The notes under the pieces are model-generated. The model was not told the DNA's origin, did no database searches, and saw nothing but the letters and a program-made list of their open reading frames with translations. Of a stretch of 64,000 bases of DNA, positions 24,605-32,999 are shown piece after piece (the stretch's first letter is position 1; each line of letters opens with the position of its first letter). Location: contig NZ_JAJMOY010000014.1 of the NCBI RefSeq assembly GCF_020991415.1, positions 1 to 64,000 on the forward strand. Direction: 5' to 3'. This DNA comes from Flavobacterium sp. ENC (GTDB lineage Bacteria; Bacteroidota; Bacteroidia; Flavobacteriales; Flavobacteriaceae). Both the position numbers and the translations under genes were made by a program.

Positions 24605-25837
24605 TTACGAAGCAATTTCCATACGCTTCAGTAAATTTTTATTCAGAGTATGTTTGGCATAATCTTTATCGATTGTCAGTACTTTATCGTCTGAACTTGG
24701 CAATTCGTACATCGCATCTGTCAAAATTGCTTCACATAGTGAACGCAATCCACGAGCTCCTAATTTGTATTCCAAAGCTTTGTCTACAATAAAATCTAAA
24801 GCTTCATCTGTAATGCTGAATTCTACTTCATCCATCAAAAATAACTTCTGATATTGTTTGATTAAGGCGTTTTTCGGCTGCGTTAAGATCGCACGCAAAG
24901 TCTCTCTGTCTAAAGGATCCATATGCGTAAGAACCGGCAAACGGCCAATAATCTCCGGAATCAGTCCGAAATCTTTAATGTCTTTCGGGATGATGTACTG
25001 CAATAAATTATCCTTGTCGATATTGTCTACATTTTTAGAAGTAGAATACCCCACTGCCTGACGGTTTAGACGTTTCGAAATAATACGTTCAACCCCATCA
25101 AATGCCCCACCGGCAATAAATAAAATATTTTGCGTATTTACCTCAACAAATTTCTGGTCCGGGTGTTTACGTCCTCCCTTTGGTGGTACGTTTACAACTG
25201 TTCCTTCTAATAATTTCAGTAAAGCTTGTTGTACACCTTCACCGGAAACGTCACGAGTTATCGATGGATTATCGCTCTTACGGGCAATTTTATCAATTTC
25301 ATCAATAAAAACGATTCCTCTTTCGGCTTTGGTTACATCATAATCGGCAGCCTGCAGCAGACGTGTCAAAATACTTTCGACATCTTCGCCTACATAACCT
25401 GCTTCTGTCAGTACGGTAGCATCAACAATAGCCAAAGGAACGTCTAACATTTTTGCGATAGTTTTTGCAACCAGTGTTTTTCCGGTTCCGGTCTGACCCA
25501 CCATAATGATGTTACTTTTCTCAATCTCTACTTCGTCGTCTAATTGCTGTTGCATTAAACGTTTGTAGTGATTGTAAACCGCAACTGACATTACTTTTTT
25601 AGTCTGATCCTGTCCAATAACATATTGATCGAGGAAGGCTCTGATTTCTTTTGGTTTCTTTAAGATTAAATCACCAACTAGTTTTGAGCTTCCGCTTGAT
25701 TTTAATTCTTCTAATACAATTCCGTGTGCCTGTTCAATACACTTATCACAAATATGTGCATTGATACCTGCAATCAATAAATTGGTTTCTGGCTTTTTCC
25801 TTCCACAAAACGAACATTCTAATACTACTTTTGCCAT
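24605..25837 (-). CDS. clpX: ATP-dependent protease ATPase subunit ClpX
   Basis: A 410-residue AAA+ unfoldase that feeds substrates to ClpP. The N-terminal C4 zinc domain (CSFCGRKKPE and CDKC) binds adaptors. Walker A GQTGTGKTLVAKTIA, the pore loop TEAGYVGEDVES, Walker B GIVFIDEIDKIARK, the sensor-1 region, the ClpP-contacting loop and the C-terminal sensor-2 motif LGARGLRSLCEAI are all visible. It is full length. clpP lies upstream in the same direction, 75 bp away, with a palindrome between them. Confidence 0.97.
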   Translation of the reverse strand: MAKVVLECSFCGRKKPETNLLIAGINAHICDKCIEQAHGIVLEELKSSGSSKLVGDLILKKPKEIRAFLDQYVIGQDQTKKVMSVAVYNHYKRLMQQQLDDEVEIEKSNIIMVGQTGTGKTLVAKTIAKMLDVPLAIVDATVLTEAGYVGEDVESILTRLLQAADYDVTKAERGIVFIDEIDKIARKSDNPSITRDVSGEGVQQALLKLLEGTVVNVPPKGGRKHPDQKFVEVNTQNILFIAGGAFDGVERIISKRLNRQAVGYSTSKNVDNIDKDNLLQYIIPKDIKDFGLIPEIIGRLPVLTHMDPLDRETLRAILTQPKNALIKQYQKLFLMDEVEFSITDEALDFIVDKALEYKLGARGLRSLCEAILTDAMYELPSSDDKVLTIDKDYAKHTLNKNLLKRMEIAS

Positions 25838-25856
25838 TTTTTTTAGTTCTCAGTCG

Positions 25857-25902
25857 CAGTTTAAAGTCTCAGTCACCTATTGTAAACTGAGACTGTAAAC
25901 TG
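25857..25902. repeat. Palindrome between clpP and clpX
   Basis: Arms CAGTTTAAAGTCTCAGT (25857-25873) and ACTGAGACTGTAAACTG (25886-25902) pair over 17 bp with one mismatch. The word CTCAGT(C) recurs outside the arms. There is no T run, so it is not a standard terminator. It could set the relative amount of clpX mRNA. Confidence 0.75.
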
Positions 25903-25912
25903 AATACTAATT

Positions 25913-26587
25913 TTATCCTCTTCTCAACACTTCATCAATCATGCCATACTCTTTTGCTTCGTCAGCTTTCATCCAGTAATCGCGTTCACTGTCTTTGTGT
26001 ACTCTTTCAAAGGACTGTCCTGAATGCTGAGAGATGATGTTGTATAATTCATCTTTTAGTTTCAGCATTTCACGCAAGTTGATTTCCATGTCAGTTGCAA
26101 CTCCCTGAGCACCTCCTGATGGCTGGTGAATCATGACTCTTGAATGTGGTAAAGCAGAACGTTTTCCTGCTGCACCTGCACATAATAAAACGGCTCCCAT
26201 AGAAGCTGCCATTCCTGTACAGATTGTTGCTACATCCGGTTTGATGTACTGCATCGTGTCATAAATTCCTAATCCGGCGTAAACACTTCCTCCAGGAGAA
26301 TTTAAATAAATCTGAATATCTTTTGAAGCATCTGCACTTTCCAGGAAAAGCAACTGTGCCTGAACGATATTCGCGATCTGATCGTCGATACCTGTTCCTA
26401 AAAAGATAATTCTGTCCATCATTAATCTGGAGAACACGTCCAGTTGAGAAATATTCAACTGACGTTCTTCGATAATATACGGAGTCATATTAGTCGGGTT
26501 CATTGCAGCTACGATTTTATCGTAGTACATTGCGTTTACTCCCTGGTGCTTTGTAGCAAATTTTTTGAATTCTTTACCGTAGTTCAT
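25913..26587 (-). CDS. clpP: ATP-dependent Clp protease proteolytic subunit ClpP
   Basis: A 224-residue serine protease that forms the tetradecameric ClpP chamber. The triad is visible: Ser in CTGMAASMGAVLL, His in SRVMIHQPSGG and Asp in the following conserved helix (KDSERDYWM). NSPGGSVYAGLGIYD and the end KEYGMIDEVL are typical. The N-terminal extension (MNYGKEFKKFATKH) is longer than in E. coli and may be trimmed. It is probably co-transcribed with clpX. The 244-bp space before tig holds a palindrome and the tig terminator. Confidence 0.97.
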   Translation of the reverse strand: MNYGKEFKKFATKHQGVNAMYYDKIVAAMNPTNMTPYIIEERQLNISQLDVFSRLMMDRIIFLGTGIDDQIANIVQAQLLFLESADASKDIQIYLNSPGGSVYAGLGIYDTMQYIKPDVATICTGMAASMGAVLLCAGAAGKRSALPHSRVMIHQPSGGAQGVATDMEINLREMLKLKDELYNIISQHSGQSFERVHKDSERDYWMKADEAKEYGMIDEVLRRG

Positions 26588-26687
26588 ATTTTAAGTGTTC
26601 TAAGTTTTACGTTTTATCTATTCATTCTCCATCAAAGGTTATACCTCTTTCTAAAGGATGTCAATTTGTCTTATTTTTGTTTTGAAA

Positions 26688-26750
26688 GTTTCAGGTTTCA
26701 GGTTTCAGGTTGCTTCACGTGCGTTCCAATAAAAACTTGAAACCTGAAAC
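26688..26750. repeat. Palindrome upstream of clpP with repeated AGGTTTC words
   Basis: GTTTCAGGTTTCA (26688-26700) pairs perfectly with TGAAACCTGAAAC (26738-26750). The left arm continues as a third copy of the 7-bp word (TTTCAGG three times). A weaker match extends outward on both sides through T- and A-rich DNA. Confidence 0.75.
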
Positions 26751-26769
26751 AAAAATAAAAACTTAAAAC

Positions 26770-26812
26770 AAAAAAAATGAGCGTCAGGAAAAAAATCTCC
26801 TGACGCTCAAAT
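26770..26812 (-). terminator. Terminator of tig
   Basis: The perfect 12-bp stem TGAGCGTCAGGA (26778-26789) / TCCTGACGCTCA (26798-26809) is followed on the minus strand by a T run. Confidence 0.9.
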
Positions 26813-26831
26813 ATACTTATTTTTTTAGAAA

Positions 26832-28154
26832 TTATTCTCCGTAAGACGCAGCAATAAATTCGTCGTAAGTTACTTCTTTAGTTGTTGGATTTGCTTTTTC
26901 TTTAAATACTTCCAACAATTTTTCGGCTACTACCTGCTCAGAAAGTCTTTTTACTTCTTCCTGATTCGATAAAACTCTGGCTACGATTCCCTGAACTTCT
27001 TCGTCAGTTGGGTTTGTTTGTCCAAATTGAGCCATTTGTTGTCTGATTGCTTTTGTTGTGAAAGCTTTCAAATCTTCAAATGTGATCTGAATATTGCTTT
27101 GAGCCATTGCTTTTCCTTCGATTAACTGGAAACGCAATCCTCTTTCAGATCTTGCATATTCCACTTCAGCTTCTTCAGCAGAAAGTTTTTTCTCGCCAAC
27201 AGTCTGTAACCATTTTTTAAGGAATTCAGCAGGTAAATCAAATTTAGTGCTTTCGATCAGGAAGTCCTGAACGTCCAACAATAATTTCTGGTCTGCCTGT
27301 TGTGCGAACTGCGCTTCTGCATCTTCTTTAATTTTAGATTTTAAATCTTCTAAAGAAGCTACTTTTCCTTCACCGAAAAGTTTATCAAATAATTCCTGGT
27401 TTAATTCTGCCAATTCAGCACCGTTGATTGCTTCGATAGTAAAATCTACTTCAATATCTAAACCGTGAACGTCATCATGACCCACTTTCAGGTAATCCAT
27501 TAACTGGTGGTCATCTTCGAACAAACCTTTAGTGCTTACTTTAACTACATCCCCAACTTTTTTACCGATGAATTTATCCCCTGCTTTTTTGTTGAATGTA
27601 GCTACCGAAATTGTAGTAGTATTGTTGATTCCTTTTTCTTCGTTTGAGAAAGTTCCTGTCAAATCTGAATCTGCAGCAACCACTTCTTGTGGAATTGGTT
27701 TTCCGAATTGTTTCTGGATACGCTCTACTTGTCCGTCTATTAATTTATCATCAGCCGTAACGATATATTTTACGATATCATTTTTAGCTTCCAAATCAAT
27801 TTCGAAATTTGGCACTAAACCAATTTCGTATTCGAAAGTTAGTTCTTCTGCATCCCAGTCAAAGTTTTCGTTTTCTTTTGCAAGAGGAGTTCCTAAAAGA
27901 TTTAATCTTTCAGACTGAACAAAACGCTCTAAAGCCAAATCAACTACTTTTTTAACTTCTTCCTGCTTAATTGCTTTTCCGTATTGTTTTTCAACAAGGT
28001 CTTTAGGAACTTGTCCTTTTCTAAAACCTTTTACGGTAGCCAAAGGCATTTTTTCGTTTATTCTTTTTGCTACCTGACCTTTATAATCCATGTGAACAAC
28101 TGTCATTACAATTGTTTCATTCACAGCGTCTGTTGCTATTCTTTTAATATCCAT
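26832..28154 (-). CDS. tig: Trigger factor
   Basis: A 440-residue ribosome-bound chaperone. The N-terminal part carries the ribosome-contacting loop region, here KGFRKGQVPKDLVEKQYG (the family signature GFRxGKxP in a flavobacterial form). The middle contains a divergent FKBP-like domain, and the C-terminal half is the long helical arm region (EVEYARSERGLRFQLIEGKAM) ending in FIAASYGE. Members from Bacteroidota are weakly similar to E. coli Tig, so domain borders are approximate. It lies upstream of clpP-clpX, as in many bacteria, but here has its own terminator. Confidence 0.93.
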   Translation of the reverse strand: MDIKRIATDAVNETIVMTVVHMDYKGQVAKRINEKMPLATVKGFRKGQVPKDLVEKQYGKAIKQEEVKKVVDLALERFVQSERLNLLGTPLAKENENFDWDAEELTFEYEIGLVPNFEIDLEAKNDIVKYIVTADDKLIDGQVERIQKQFGKPIPQEVVAADSDLTGTFSNEEKGINNTTTISVATFNKKAGDKFIGKKVGDVVKVSTKGLFEDDHQLMDYLKVGHDDVHGLDIEVDFTIEAINGAELAELNQELFDKLFGEGKVASLEDLKSKIKEDAEAQFAQQADQKLLLDVQDFLIESTKFDLPAEFLKKWLQTVGEKKLSAEEAEVEYARSERGLRFQLIEGKAMAQSNIQITFEDLKAFTTKAIRQQMAQFGQTNPTDEEVQGIVARVLSNQEEVKRLSEQVVAEKLLEVFKEKANPTTKEVTYDEFIAASYGE

Positions 28155-28181
28155 CTTCTTCTTTAATTTACATAATAAAAT

Positions 28182-28219
28182 TGGGTTGCAAAATTATAAA
28201 ATTTTTGCAACCCAGCCAA
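28182..28219 (-). promoter_or_regulatory. tig promoter overlapped by a 12-bp inverted repeat
   Basis: On the minus strand TTG (28219-28217), 20 bp, TAATTTTG (28196-28189). The same DNA has perfect 12-bp inverted arms, TGGGTTGCAAAA (28182-28193) and TTTTGCAACCCA (28203-28214), 9 bp apart. One arm covers the end of the -7 box and the likely start of transcription; the other lies in the spacer. This is the geometry of an operator. Confidence 0.6.
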
Positions 28220-28271
28220 GTTTTTAATCTATTGTATTTGAAGGACTTTTTATCCTGTTTTTAATTTTGAT

Positions 28272-28616
28272 TTATTTATCGTCTCCTACTATTTTATAAG
28301 TAATAGACTGCAGTATAGATAATATAACACTAAATATTAACGCTGTCCAGAATGAATCAACCGCAAAACCTCCAACAATATTAGTACAAAGCATAATAAT
28401 GACTGCATTAATTACCAATAAAAATAAGCCCAAAGTAATAACTGTTACCGGCAATGTCAGGATGACTAATATAGGTTTTATAAAAATATTAAGCAACCCT
28501 AAAACCACTGCCACAATTACAGCTGTTCCAAAACTGGCCACGTGAACTCCTGATAATAAATTGGCGATTAACAAAACCAACGCTGCAGTAACAAGAAGTC
28601 TTAGTAATAATTTCAT
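28272..28616 (-). CDS. Small four-helix membrane protein (phage holin 4-2 / YvlD family)
   Basis: A 114-residue protein with four membrane helices in the pattern of the Phage_holin_4_2 (YvlD) family: LLLRLLVTAALVLLIANLL, the GTAVIVAVVLGLLNIFIKPI motif with its conserved N-x-x-[IL]-[KR]-P, then TLPVTVITLGLFLLVINAV. Despite the family name, such genes are chromosomal and common in Bacteroidota and Firmicutes. They are linked to envelope stress in Bacillus, but no clear function is known. No phage genes are near. Confidence 0.85.
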   Translation of the reverse strand: MKLLLRLLVTAALVLLIANLLSGVHVASFGTAVIVAVVLGLLNIFIKPILVILTLPVTVITLGLFLLVINAVIIMLCTNIVGGFAVDSFWTALIFSVILSILQSITYKIVGDDK

Positions 28617-28782
28617 AGTTTTTTTTGATTTAAAGTTTTAATAAAAGTAATGAATTTTATAATTATCAACTACTGAATTGTTATTTTTTGCCATCGATTA
28701 AAGGATTGAAAAGATTTTTTTTCCAAACATTTTAATCTTAATCTGCGAGAATCATTTAATCTTTAACAAAAAACTTAATTAA

Positions 28783-29547
28783 TTATTCTTTCAAAAACGC
28801 AGTAGTCAATTCAAAAAACATTTTTGGATTTTCGGCATGAAGCCAGTGTCCTGCATTAGGAATGGTTTCGAACTTCACCTTTGGGAAATGCTGACGTATC
28901 GCATCAAAATCGGCATCTAACACATAACCGGAATTTCCACCACGAATAAACAGTGTTGGCTTGTCGAAAACCAAACTTTCCGGCAAAGCGACACCAATTG
29001 CTTCGAGATTATTATTAAAAACAGCCAGATTAAATCGAAATGCTAATTGCCCAGATTCCTGCCAATATAAATTTTTCATCAAAAACTGACGTGTTCCAGA
29101 GTCCGGAACGTATTGCGACAAAATAGCTTCAACATCATTACGGCTTGGTTTTACAGAAAAATCAACTGCATTAAGACCTGCCAAAATATCCTGGTGGTGC
29201 TGTTTGTAAAACTTCGGACCAATATCTGCCACAATTAGTTTATCTACAATTTCCGGATGTGTAGTGGCAAAAAGCATAGCTACTTTCCCTCCCATCGAGT
29301 GTCCTAAAATATCTGTTTTAGTTAACTGATTGGCCTGACAATATTCGAATACATCCTGAACCATGGCTTCATAACTCCATTCATCCGAATGAAAACTGCG
29401 TCCGTGATTTCGTAAATCTAAAATATGAACCTGAAATCCGGCTTCCACATATTGTCCGGCAAGTGTTTTCCAGTTATCAGACATTCCCAGAAATCCGTGC
29501 ATAATGATAAATGGTTTTCCTTCACCTTCTATTTTTGAGTATAACAT
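28783..29547 (-). CDS. Alpha/beta hydrolase (YbfF-like esterase)
   Basis: An alpha/beta-hydrolase of about 254 residues. It has the oxyanion-loop text HGFLGMSDNWKTLA, the nucleophile elbow GHSMGGKVAML (Ser), a lid region, FIRGGNSGYV before the acid residue, and the catalytic His in IPNAGHWLHAENP. This pattern is that of YbfF-type esterases. The frame is open for 12 residues more, to 29583, but these are lysine-rich and the domain begins at MLYSKIEGEGKP, so I start at 29547. The natural substrate is unknown. It follows pdxJ in the same direction. Confidence 0.87.
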   Translation of the reverse strand: MLYSKIEGEGKPFIIMHGFLGMSDNWKTLAGQYVEAGFQVHILDLRNHGRSFHSDEWSYEAMVQDVFEYCQANQLTKTDILGHSMGGKVAMLFATTHPEIVDKLIVADIGPKFYKQHHQDILAGLNAVDFSVKPSRNDVEAILSQYVPDSGTRQFLMKNLYWQESGQLAFRFNLAVFNNNLEAIGVALPESLVFDKPTLFIRGGNSGYVLDADFDAIRQHFPKVKFETIPNAGHWLHAENPKMFFELTTAFLKE

Positions 29548-29677
29548 TTTATATTTTTTTTTATTGAAAAATTTATTCCGCAAAGACTCACAAAAGTTTT
29601 ACGCAAAGAAGCACAAAATTTCTCTGAGAATCTCTGTGTTTTTTTTTGTATCTCTGAGAAATAACTCTTTACAAATC
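29548..29677. repeat. Degenerate repeat-rich spacer between pdxJ and the hydrolase gene
   Basis: The spacer holds short repeated words: CGCAAAGA twice (29578 and 29602 regions), CACAAAA twice, and TCTCTGAGAA twice with TCTCTGTG between. The A-rich words are roughly complementary to the T-rich ones, as in a decayed palindrome. No coding potential is seen. Confidence 0.45.
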
Positions 29678-30391
29678 TTACTTCAATTTATTCAAATACA
29701 TGTTCACCACATTATCCAAACCAAGATAAAGTGCTTCTGCAATTAAGGCATGTCCAATAGAAACCTCTAATAATCCCGGAATATTTTGTTTGAAAAACTG
29801 AATATTATCCAGGCTTAAATCATGACCTGCATTAATTCCGAGACCTAATTCGTTGGCTAAGACTGCAGCTTTCACATAAGGATCTATTCCGTTTTTGTTT
29901 CCCAGCTGATATTCGTGCGCAAAAGCTTCTGTGTACAATTCGATTCTTTCCGTTCCGGTTTTTTTTGCTCCTTCGATCATTTCTAAAACCGGATCAACAA
30001 AAATGGAGGTTCTGATTCCGTTACGCTGAAATTCCTGGATTACTTCACTTAAATAAGACTGGTTTTTAATCGTGTCCCAACCTGCAGAAGAGGTAATAGC
30101 ACCAATGGCATCCGGCACCAGAGTAACCTGAGTCGGTTTGCACTCCAGAACCAAATCAATAAAATTATGCTGTGGATTTCCTTCTATATTATATTCGGTA
30201 TGTACTATGGCTTTTAAATCACGTGCATCCTGATAACGAATATGACGTTCATCGGGACGTGGATGAATGGTGATTCCCTGACCGCCAAAATTCTGAATAT
30301 CTGTCGCTACTTTTAGTAAATCAGGAACATTTCCGCCACGCGCATTTCTGAGGGTTGCAATTTTATTGATATTTACACTTAATTTTGTCAT
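29678..30391 (-). CDS. pdxJ: Pyridoxine 5'-phosphate synthase PdxJ
   Basis: A 237-residue TIM-barrel enzyme that condenses 1-deoxy-D-xylulose 5-phosphate with 3-amino-1-hydroxyacetone phosphate to give pyridoxine 5'-phosphate. Hallmarks: LSVNINKIATLRNARGGNVPD, the substrate loop ITIHPRPDERHI, LVPDAIGAITSSAGWDT, FVDPVLEMIEGAKKTG, INAGHDLSLDNI and SIGHALIAEALYLG. It is full length. On the minus strand a -7 box lies 43 bp upstream. It is divergent from the CBS-domain gene. Confidence 0.96.
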   Translation of the reverse strand: MTKLSVNINKIATLRNARGGNVPDLLKVATDIQNFGGQGITIHPRPDERHIRYQDARDLKAIVHTEYNIEGNPQHNFIDLVLECKPTQVTLVPDAIGAITSSAGWDTIKNQSYLSEVIQEFQRNGIRTSIFVDPVLEMIEGAKKTGTERIELYTEAFAHEYQLGNKNGIDPYVKAAVLANELGLGINAGHDLSLDNIQFFKQNIPGLLEVSIGHALIAEALYLGLDNVVNMYLNKLK

Positions 30392-30433
30392 ATAAAGAGA
30401 TAATTAATTCTAGTAACATTATATTTGTTACCA

Positions 30434-30441
30434 CAAAAATA
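30434..30441 (-). promoter_or_regulatory. Candidate -7 element of pdxJ
   Basis: On the minus strand TATTTTTG fits TAnnTTTG. No TTG is seen at the right distance. Confidence 0.4.
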
Positions 30442-30507
30442 CAAAGTAAAACGTAGCAGTTTTTGCTATTTTTTGATTATTTTGCAATAAATATCTACAA
30501 CTGATTT

Positions 30508-31167
30508 ATGACAGAAATTACCAACTATATCACAAACGATTTTCGAGCAATCGACAGCCAGGAAACGATAGCGTCGGTTCAGGACTTCTTCGCCGACGTA
30601 AATTTTTCACATTTTCCGGTTTTAGAAAACGGTATTTTCATTGGAAGCATCGCTTCTGATGATGTTGAAACTTTTGATACTGACAAGAAAGCTATCGATT
30701 ACAAATACACTTTAGAGCGCTTTTTTGCACGAAAATCAATGATTTGGCTAGACCTTTTAGAAGTTTTTGCTAAAAATCATACCAATACTGTTCCGGTTCT
30801 GGACGAAAACAATACTTATATCGGCTATTATGAAATGGAAGATATTATGAAGTTTTTTAAGGAAACCCCATTTTTAAAAGAGCAAGGCGGCATTATTATC
30901 GTTCAAAAAGGAATTGTAGATTATTCCATGAGTCAGATCACCCAGATTGTAGAAAGCAACAACGGTAAAATTTTAGGCTGTTTCATATCCGAAGCTGATA
31001 TGGAAAATGTTCAGATTACAATAAAGATCGGATTGGGGGCAATGAACGAAATCATTCAGACTTTCAGGAGGTATAATTACGAGATTATTTCTGAACACCA
31101 GGAAGACACTTATATCAACAGTTTAAAAGAACGTTCTGATTATTTAGACAAATACCTTAATATATAA
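30508..31167 (+). CDS. CBS-domain protein
   Basis: A 219-residue cytoplasmic protein. Residues 5-125 form a CBS pair (Bateman module) that probably binds an adenine nucleotide: the first unit contains NFSHFPVLENGIFIGSIASDD and the second NHTNTVPVLDENNTYIGYYEMED. The last 90 residues (IVDYSMSQITQIVESNNGKI to IISEHQEDTY) look like an ACT-type fold. The order CBS-CBS-ACT-like suggests ligand-controlled regulation, but of what is not clear. It lies upstream of nadK, and this pairing (pdxJ, CBS, nadK, DUF6089, uppS, bamA) is, as I recall, conserved in flavobacteria. Confidence 0.8.
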   Translation: MTEITNYITNDFRAIDSQETIASVQDFFADVNFSHFPVLENGIFIGSIASDDVETFDTDKKAIDYKYTLERFFARKSMIWLDLLEVFAKNHTNTVPVLDENNTYIGYYEMEDIMKFFKETPFLKEQGGIIIVQKGIVDYSMSQITQIVESNNGKILGCFISEADMENVQITIKIGLGAMNEIIQTFRRYNYEIISEHQEDTYINSLKERSDYLDKYLNI

Positions 31168-31175
31168 AATTAGAA

Positions 31176-31246
31176 AATTAGATAATGAGTCAACTGGATA
31201 ATTCCTGACCCATTATCCGATTATCCGATTGACTCATTATCTAATT
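31176..31246. repeat. Perfect 18-bp-arm palindrome between the CBS gene and nadK
   Basis: AATTAGATAATGAGTCAA (31176-31193) pairs perfectly with TTGACTCATTATCTAATT (31229-31246). Inside, GGATAAT (31196-31202) and two copies of ATTATCCGA give a second, nested pairing. There is no T run on either side. It ends 8 bp before the nadK start. Confidence 0.88.
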
Positions 31247-31253
31247 GTAAAAA

Positions 31254-32138
31254 ATGAAAGTAGCCATTTACGGACAATATTATCAAAACAGTACCGAGCC
31301 TATCATAAAAGATATTTTCTCGTTTTTCCATTCGAATAATGTTGAGATGGTAATTGAAGAAAATTTCCTGAAGATGCTTTATGAAAAGCAGCTCGTTAAC
31401 AATGACTATACGACCTTTTCACAAAGTACTTCATTAGATGATAGCTTTGAAATGTTGATCAGTATTGGCGGTGACGGAACTATCCTGAGAGCTGCCACCC
31501 TGGTTCGCAATTCGGGCGTTCCTATTTTGGGAATCAACGCAGGACGGTTAGGATTTCTGGCTACAGTTCAAAAGGAAAACATTGACAGCTTTTTACAATT
31601 TGTAATCGACAAAAACTACACCACCTCAGAAAGAACATTACTGAGTTTGACCTGCGAGCCGGAAAATGATGCTATTGCAGAAATGAATTTTGCCATGAAC
31701 GAGGTTACCGTAAGCAGAAAAGACACCACCTCGATGATTACTGTCGAAACCTACCTGAACAATGAATATCTGAATTCTTACTGGGCTGACGGATTAATCA
31801 TATCGACACCAACGGGATCTACAGGGTACTCCTTAAGCTGTGGAGGCCCGTTATTAACGCCCGAAGTAAAAAGTCTGGTCATTACACCAATTGCTCCTCA
31901 CAACTTAACCGCAAGACCACTTGTCATACCGGACGACACCGAGGTAAAACTTCGCGTTTCAGGAAGAGAAGATCAATATCTGGTTTCCCTTGATTCCAGG
32001 ATTTCTTCCGTAAAAAATGAATCCATCCTCACGATTAAAAAAACAGATTTTAAAATAAAAATGGTTGAAATTCCAGGCGAAACTTTCCTGAAAACCTTAA
32101 GAAATAAATTGCTTTGGGGAGAAGATAAGAGAAATTAA
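31254..32138 (+). CDS. nadK: NAD kinase
   Basis: A 294-residue ATP-NAD kinase that makes NADP. It has the catalytic GGDGT motif (SIGGDGTILRAA), the NAGRLGFLAT loop, the NEVTVSR segment and STPTGSTGYSLSCGGPLL, then TPIAPHNLTARPLV. It is full length. Its start is 8 bp downstream of a large palindrome, which could hide or shape the 5' end of the coding sequence in a read-through transcript from the CBS gene. Confidence 0.96.
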   Translation: MKVAIYGQYYQNSTEPIIKDIFSFFHSNNVEMVIEENFLKMLYEKQLVNNDYTTFSQSTSLDDSFEMLISIGGDGTILRAATLVRNSGVPILGINAGRLGFLATVQKENIDSFLQFVIDKNYTTSERTLLSLTCEPENDAIAEMNFAMNEVTVSRKDTTSMITVETYLNNEYLNSYWADGLIISTPTGSTGYSLSCGGPLLTPEVKSLVITPIAPHNLTARPLVIPDDTEVKLRVSGREDQYLVSLDSRISSVKNESILTIKKTDFKIKMVEIPGETFLKTLRNKLLWGEDKRN

Positions 32139-32264
32139 TCTCTTTTCTGATTCGCTGCTATACGATTATAGTACTTTTTCCCGTTCTGCCTGTAGTGAAT
32201 CTTCATTAAATGTCTCAAAATCATAATGTAAATTGAAAAAAAAGCACATTTAACTAAACAAACG

Positions 32265-32293
32265 TTGATTCGTATTGATAATTATTATATTTG
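32265..32293 (+). promoter_or_regulatory. Promoter of the DUF6089-uppS-bamA-ompH operon
   Basis: TTG (32265-32267), 18 bp, TATATTTG (32286-32293), a full Bacteroidota match. The start codon is 18 bp past the box. Confidence 0.7.
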
Positions 32294-32311
32294 CACGCAA
32301 TTTTTAATTAA

Positions 32312-32995
32312 ATGAAGAAAATTTTTAATTTATTGTTATGTTTTTTCCCCTTTATTACACTGAACGCTCAAATCAATGAGATCGGTGTTTTTCTTGGCGG
32401 AAGTAACTTTGTTGGTGACGTGGGAAATACAAGTTATGTTTCTCCTGAGAAGCCGGCGTTTGGTATTTTGTATAAGTGGAACAAAAGCCCCCGTCATTCC
32501 TATCGATTTTCGTATACACAATCAGGCGTTATCGGAAACGACCTTGATTCCAAAGAAACGGGACGCAACAGAAGAGGTTACAAATTCAAAAACAATATCA
32601 AGGAACTTTCTGCGGGTTTAGAATTTAACTTTTTCGATTTTAATCTTCATGATTACCATCCAAAAATTACACCTTATATATATTCCGGATTAAGTTTCTT
32701 TACTTTTGATGAATTACATGTATCAGGAGGAAAAACTATAAAGGATAAAAATTCGAACTCAATTGCTATACCTATAATATTAGGTATAAAATCGAATGTA
32801 ACTCCTCATTTAATTTTAGGAGCTGAAGTGGGTGCACGCTACACGTTTACTGACAATATTGACGGAAGTAATCCGGACAATGGAAACTTAGCCCCTCTAC
32901 GTTTTGGAAATTTAAATAATAATGACTGGTATGTCTTTTCGGGTATCACTTTAACTTATACCTTTGGACAAAAACCTTGCTATTGCGCAGAATAA
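32312..32995 (+). CDS. DUF6089 outer-membrane beta-barrel protein
   Basis: A 227-residue exported protein. Residues 1-19 are a signal peptide ending in LNAQ. The mature part opens with INEIGVFLGGSNFVGDVGNT, the hallmark of DUF6089, and then shows the alternating strands of a small eight-stranded barrel with a terminal aromatic strand (WYVFSGITLTYTFG) and a short Cys-containing tail (KPCYCAE). It is the first gene of an operon with uppS and bamA, so a link to outer-membrane assembly is plausible but not shown. Confidence 0.85.
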   Translation: MKKIFNLLLCFFPFITLNAQINEIGVFLGGSNFVGDVGNTSYVSPEKPAFGILYKWNKSPRHSYRFSYTQSGVIGNDLDSKETGRNRRGYKFKNNIKELSAGLEFNFFDFNLHDYHPKITPYIYSGLSFFTFDELHVSGGKTIKDKNSNSIAIPIILGIKSNVTPHLILGAEVGARYTFTDNIDGSNPDNGNLAPLRFGNLNNNDWYVFSGITLTYTFGQKPCYCAE

Positions 32996-32999
32996 TAAA

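Noticed and set aside
28272..28616. Prophage remnant, because the family is named phage holin
   Set aside because: The family is chromosomal in many bacteria, and there are no phage genes, integrase or att-like repeats around it.
32964..32999. N-terminal extension of UppS
   Set aside because: It lies inside the DUF6089 coding region, and UppS homology begins after the ATG at 33000.
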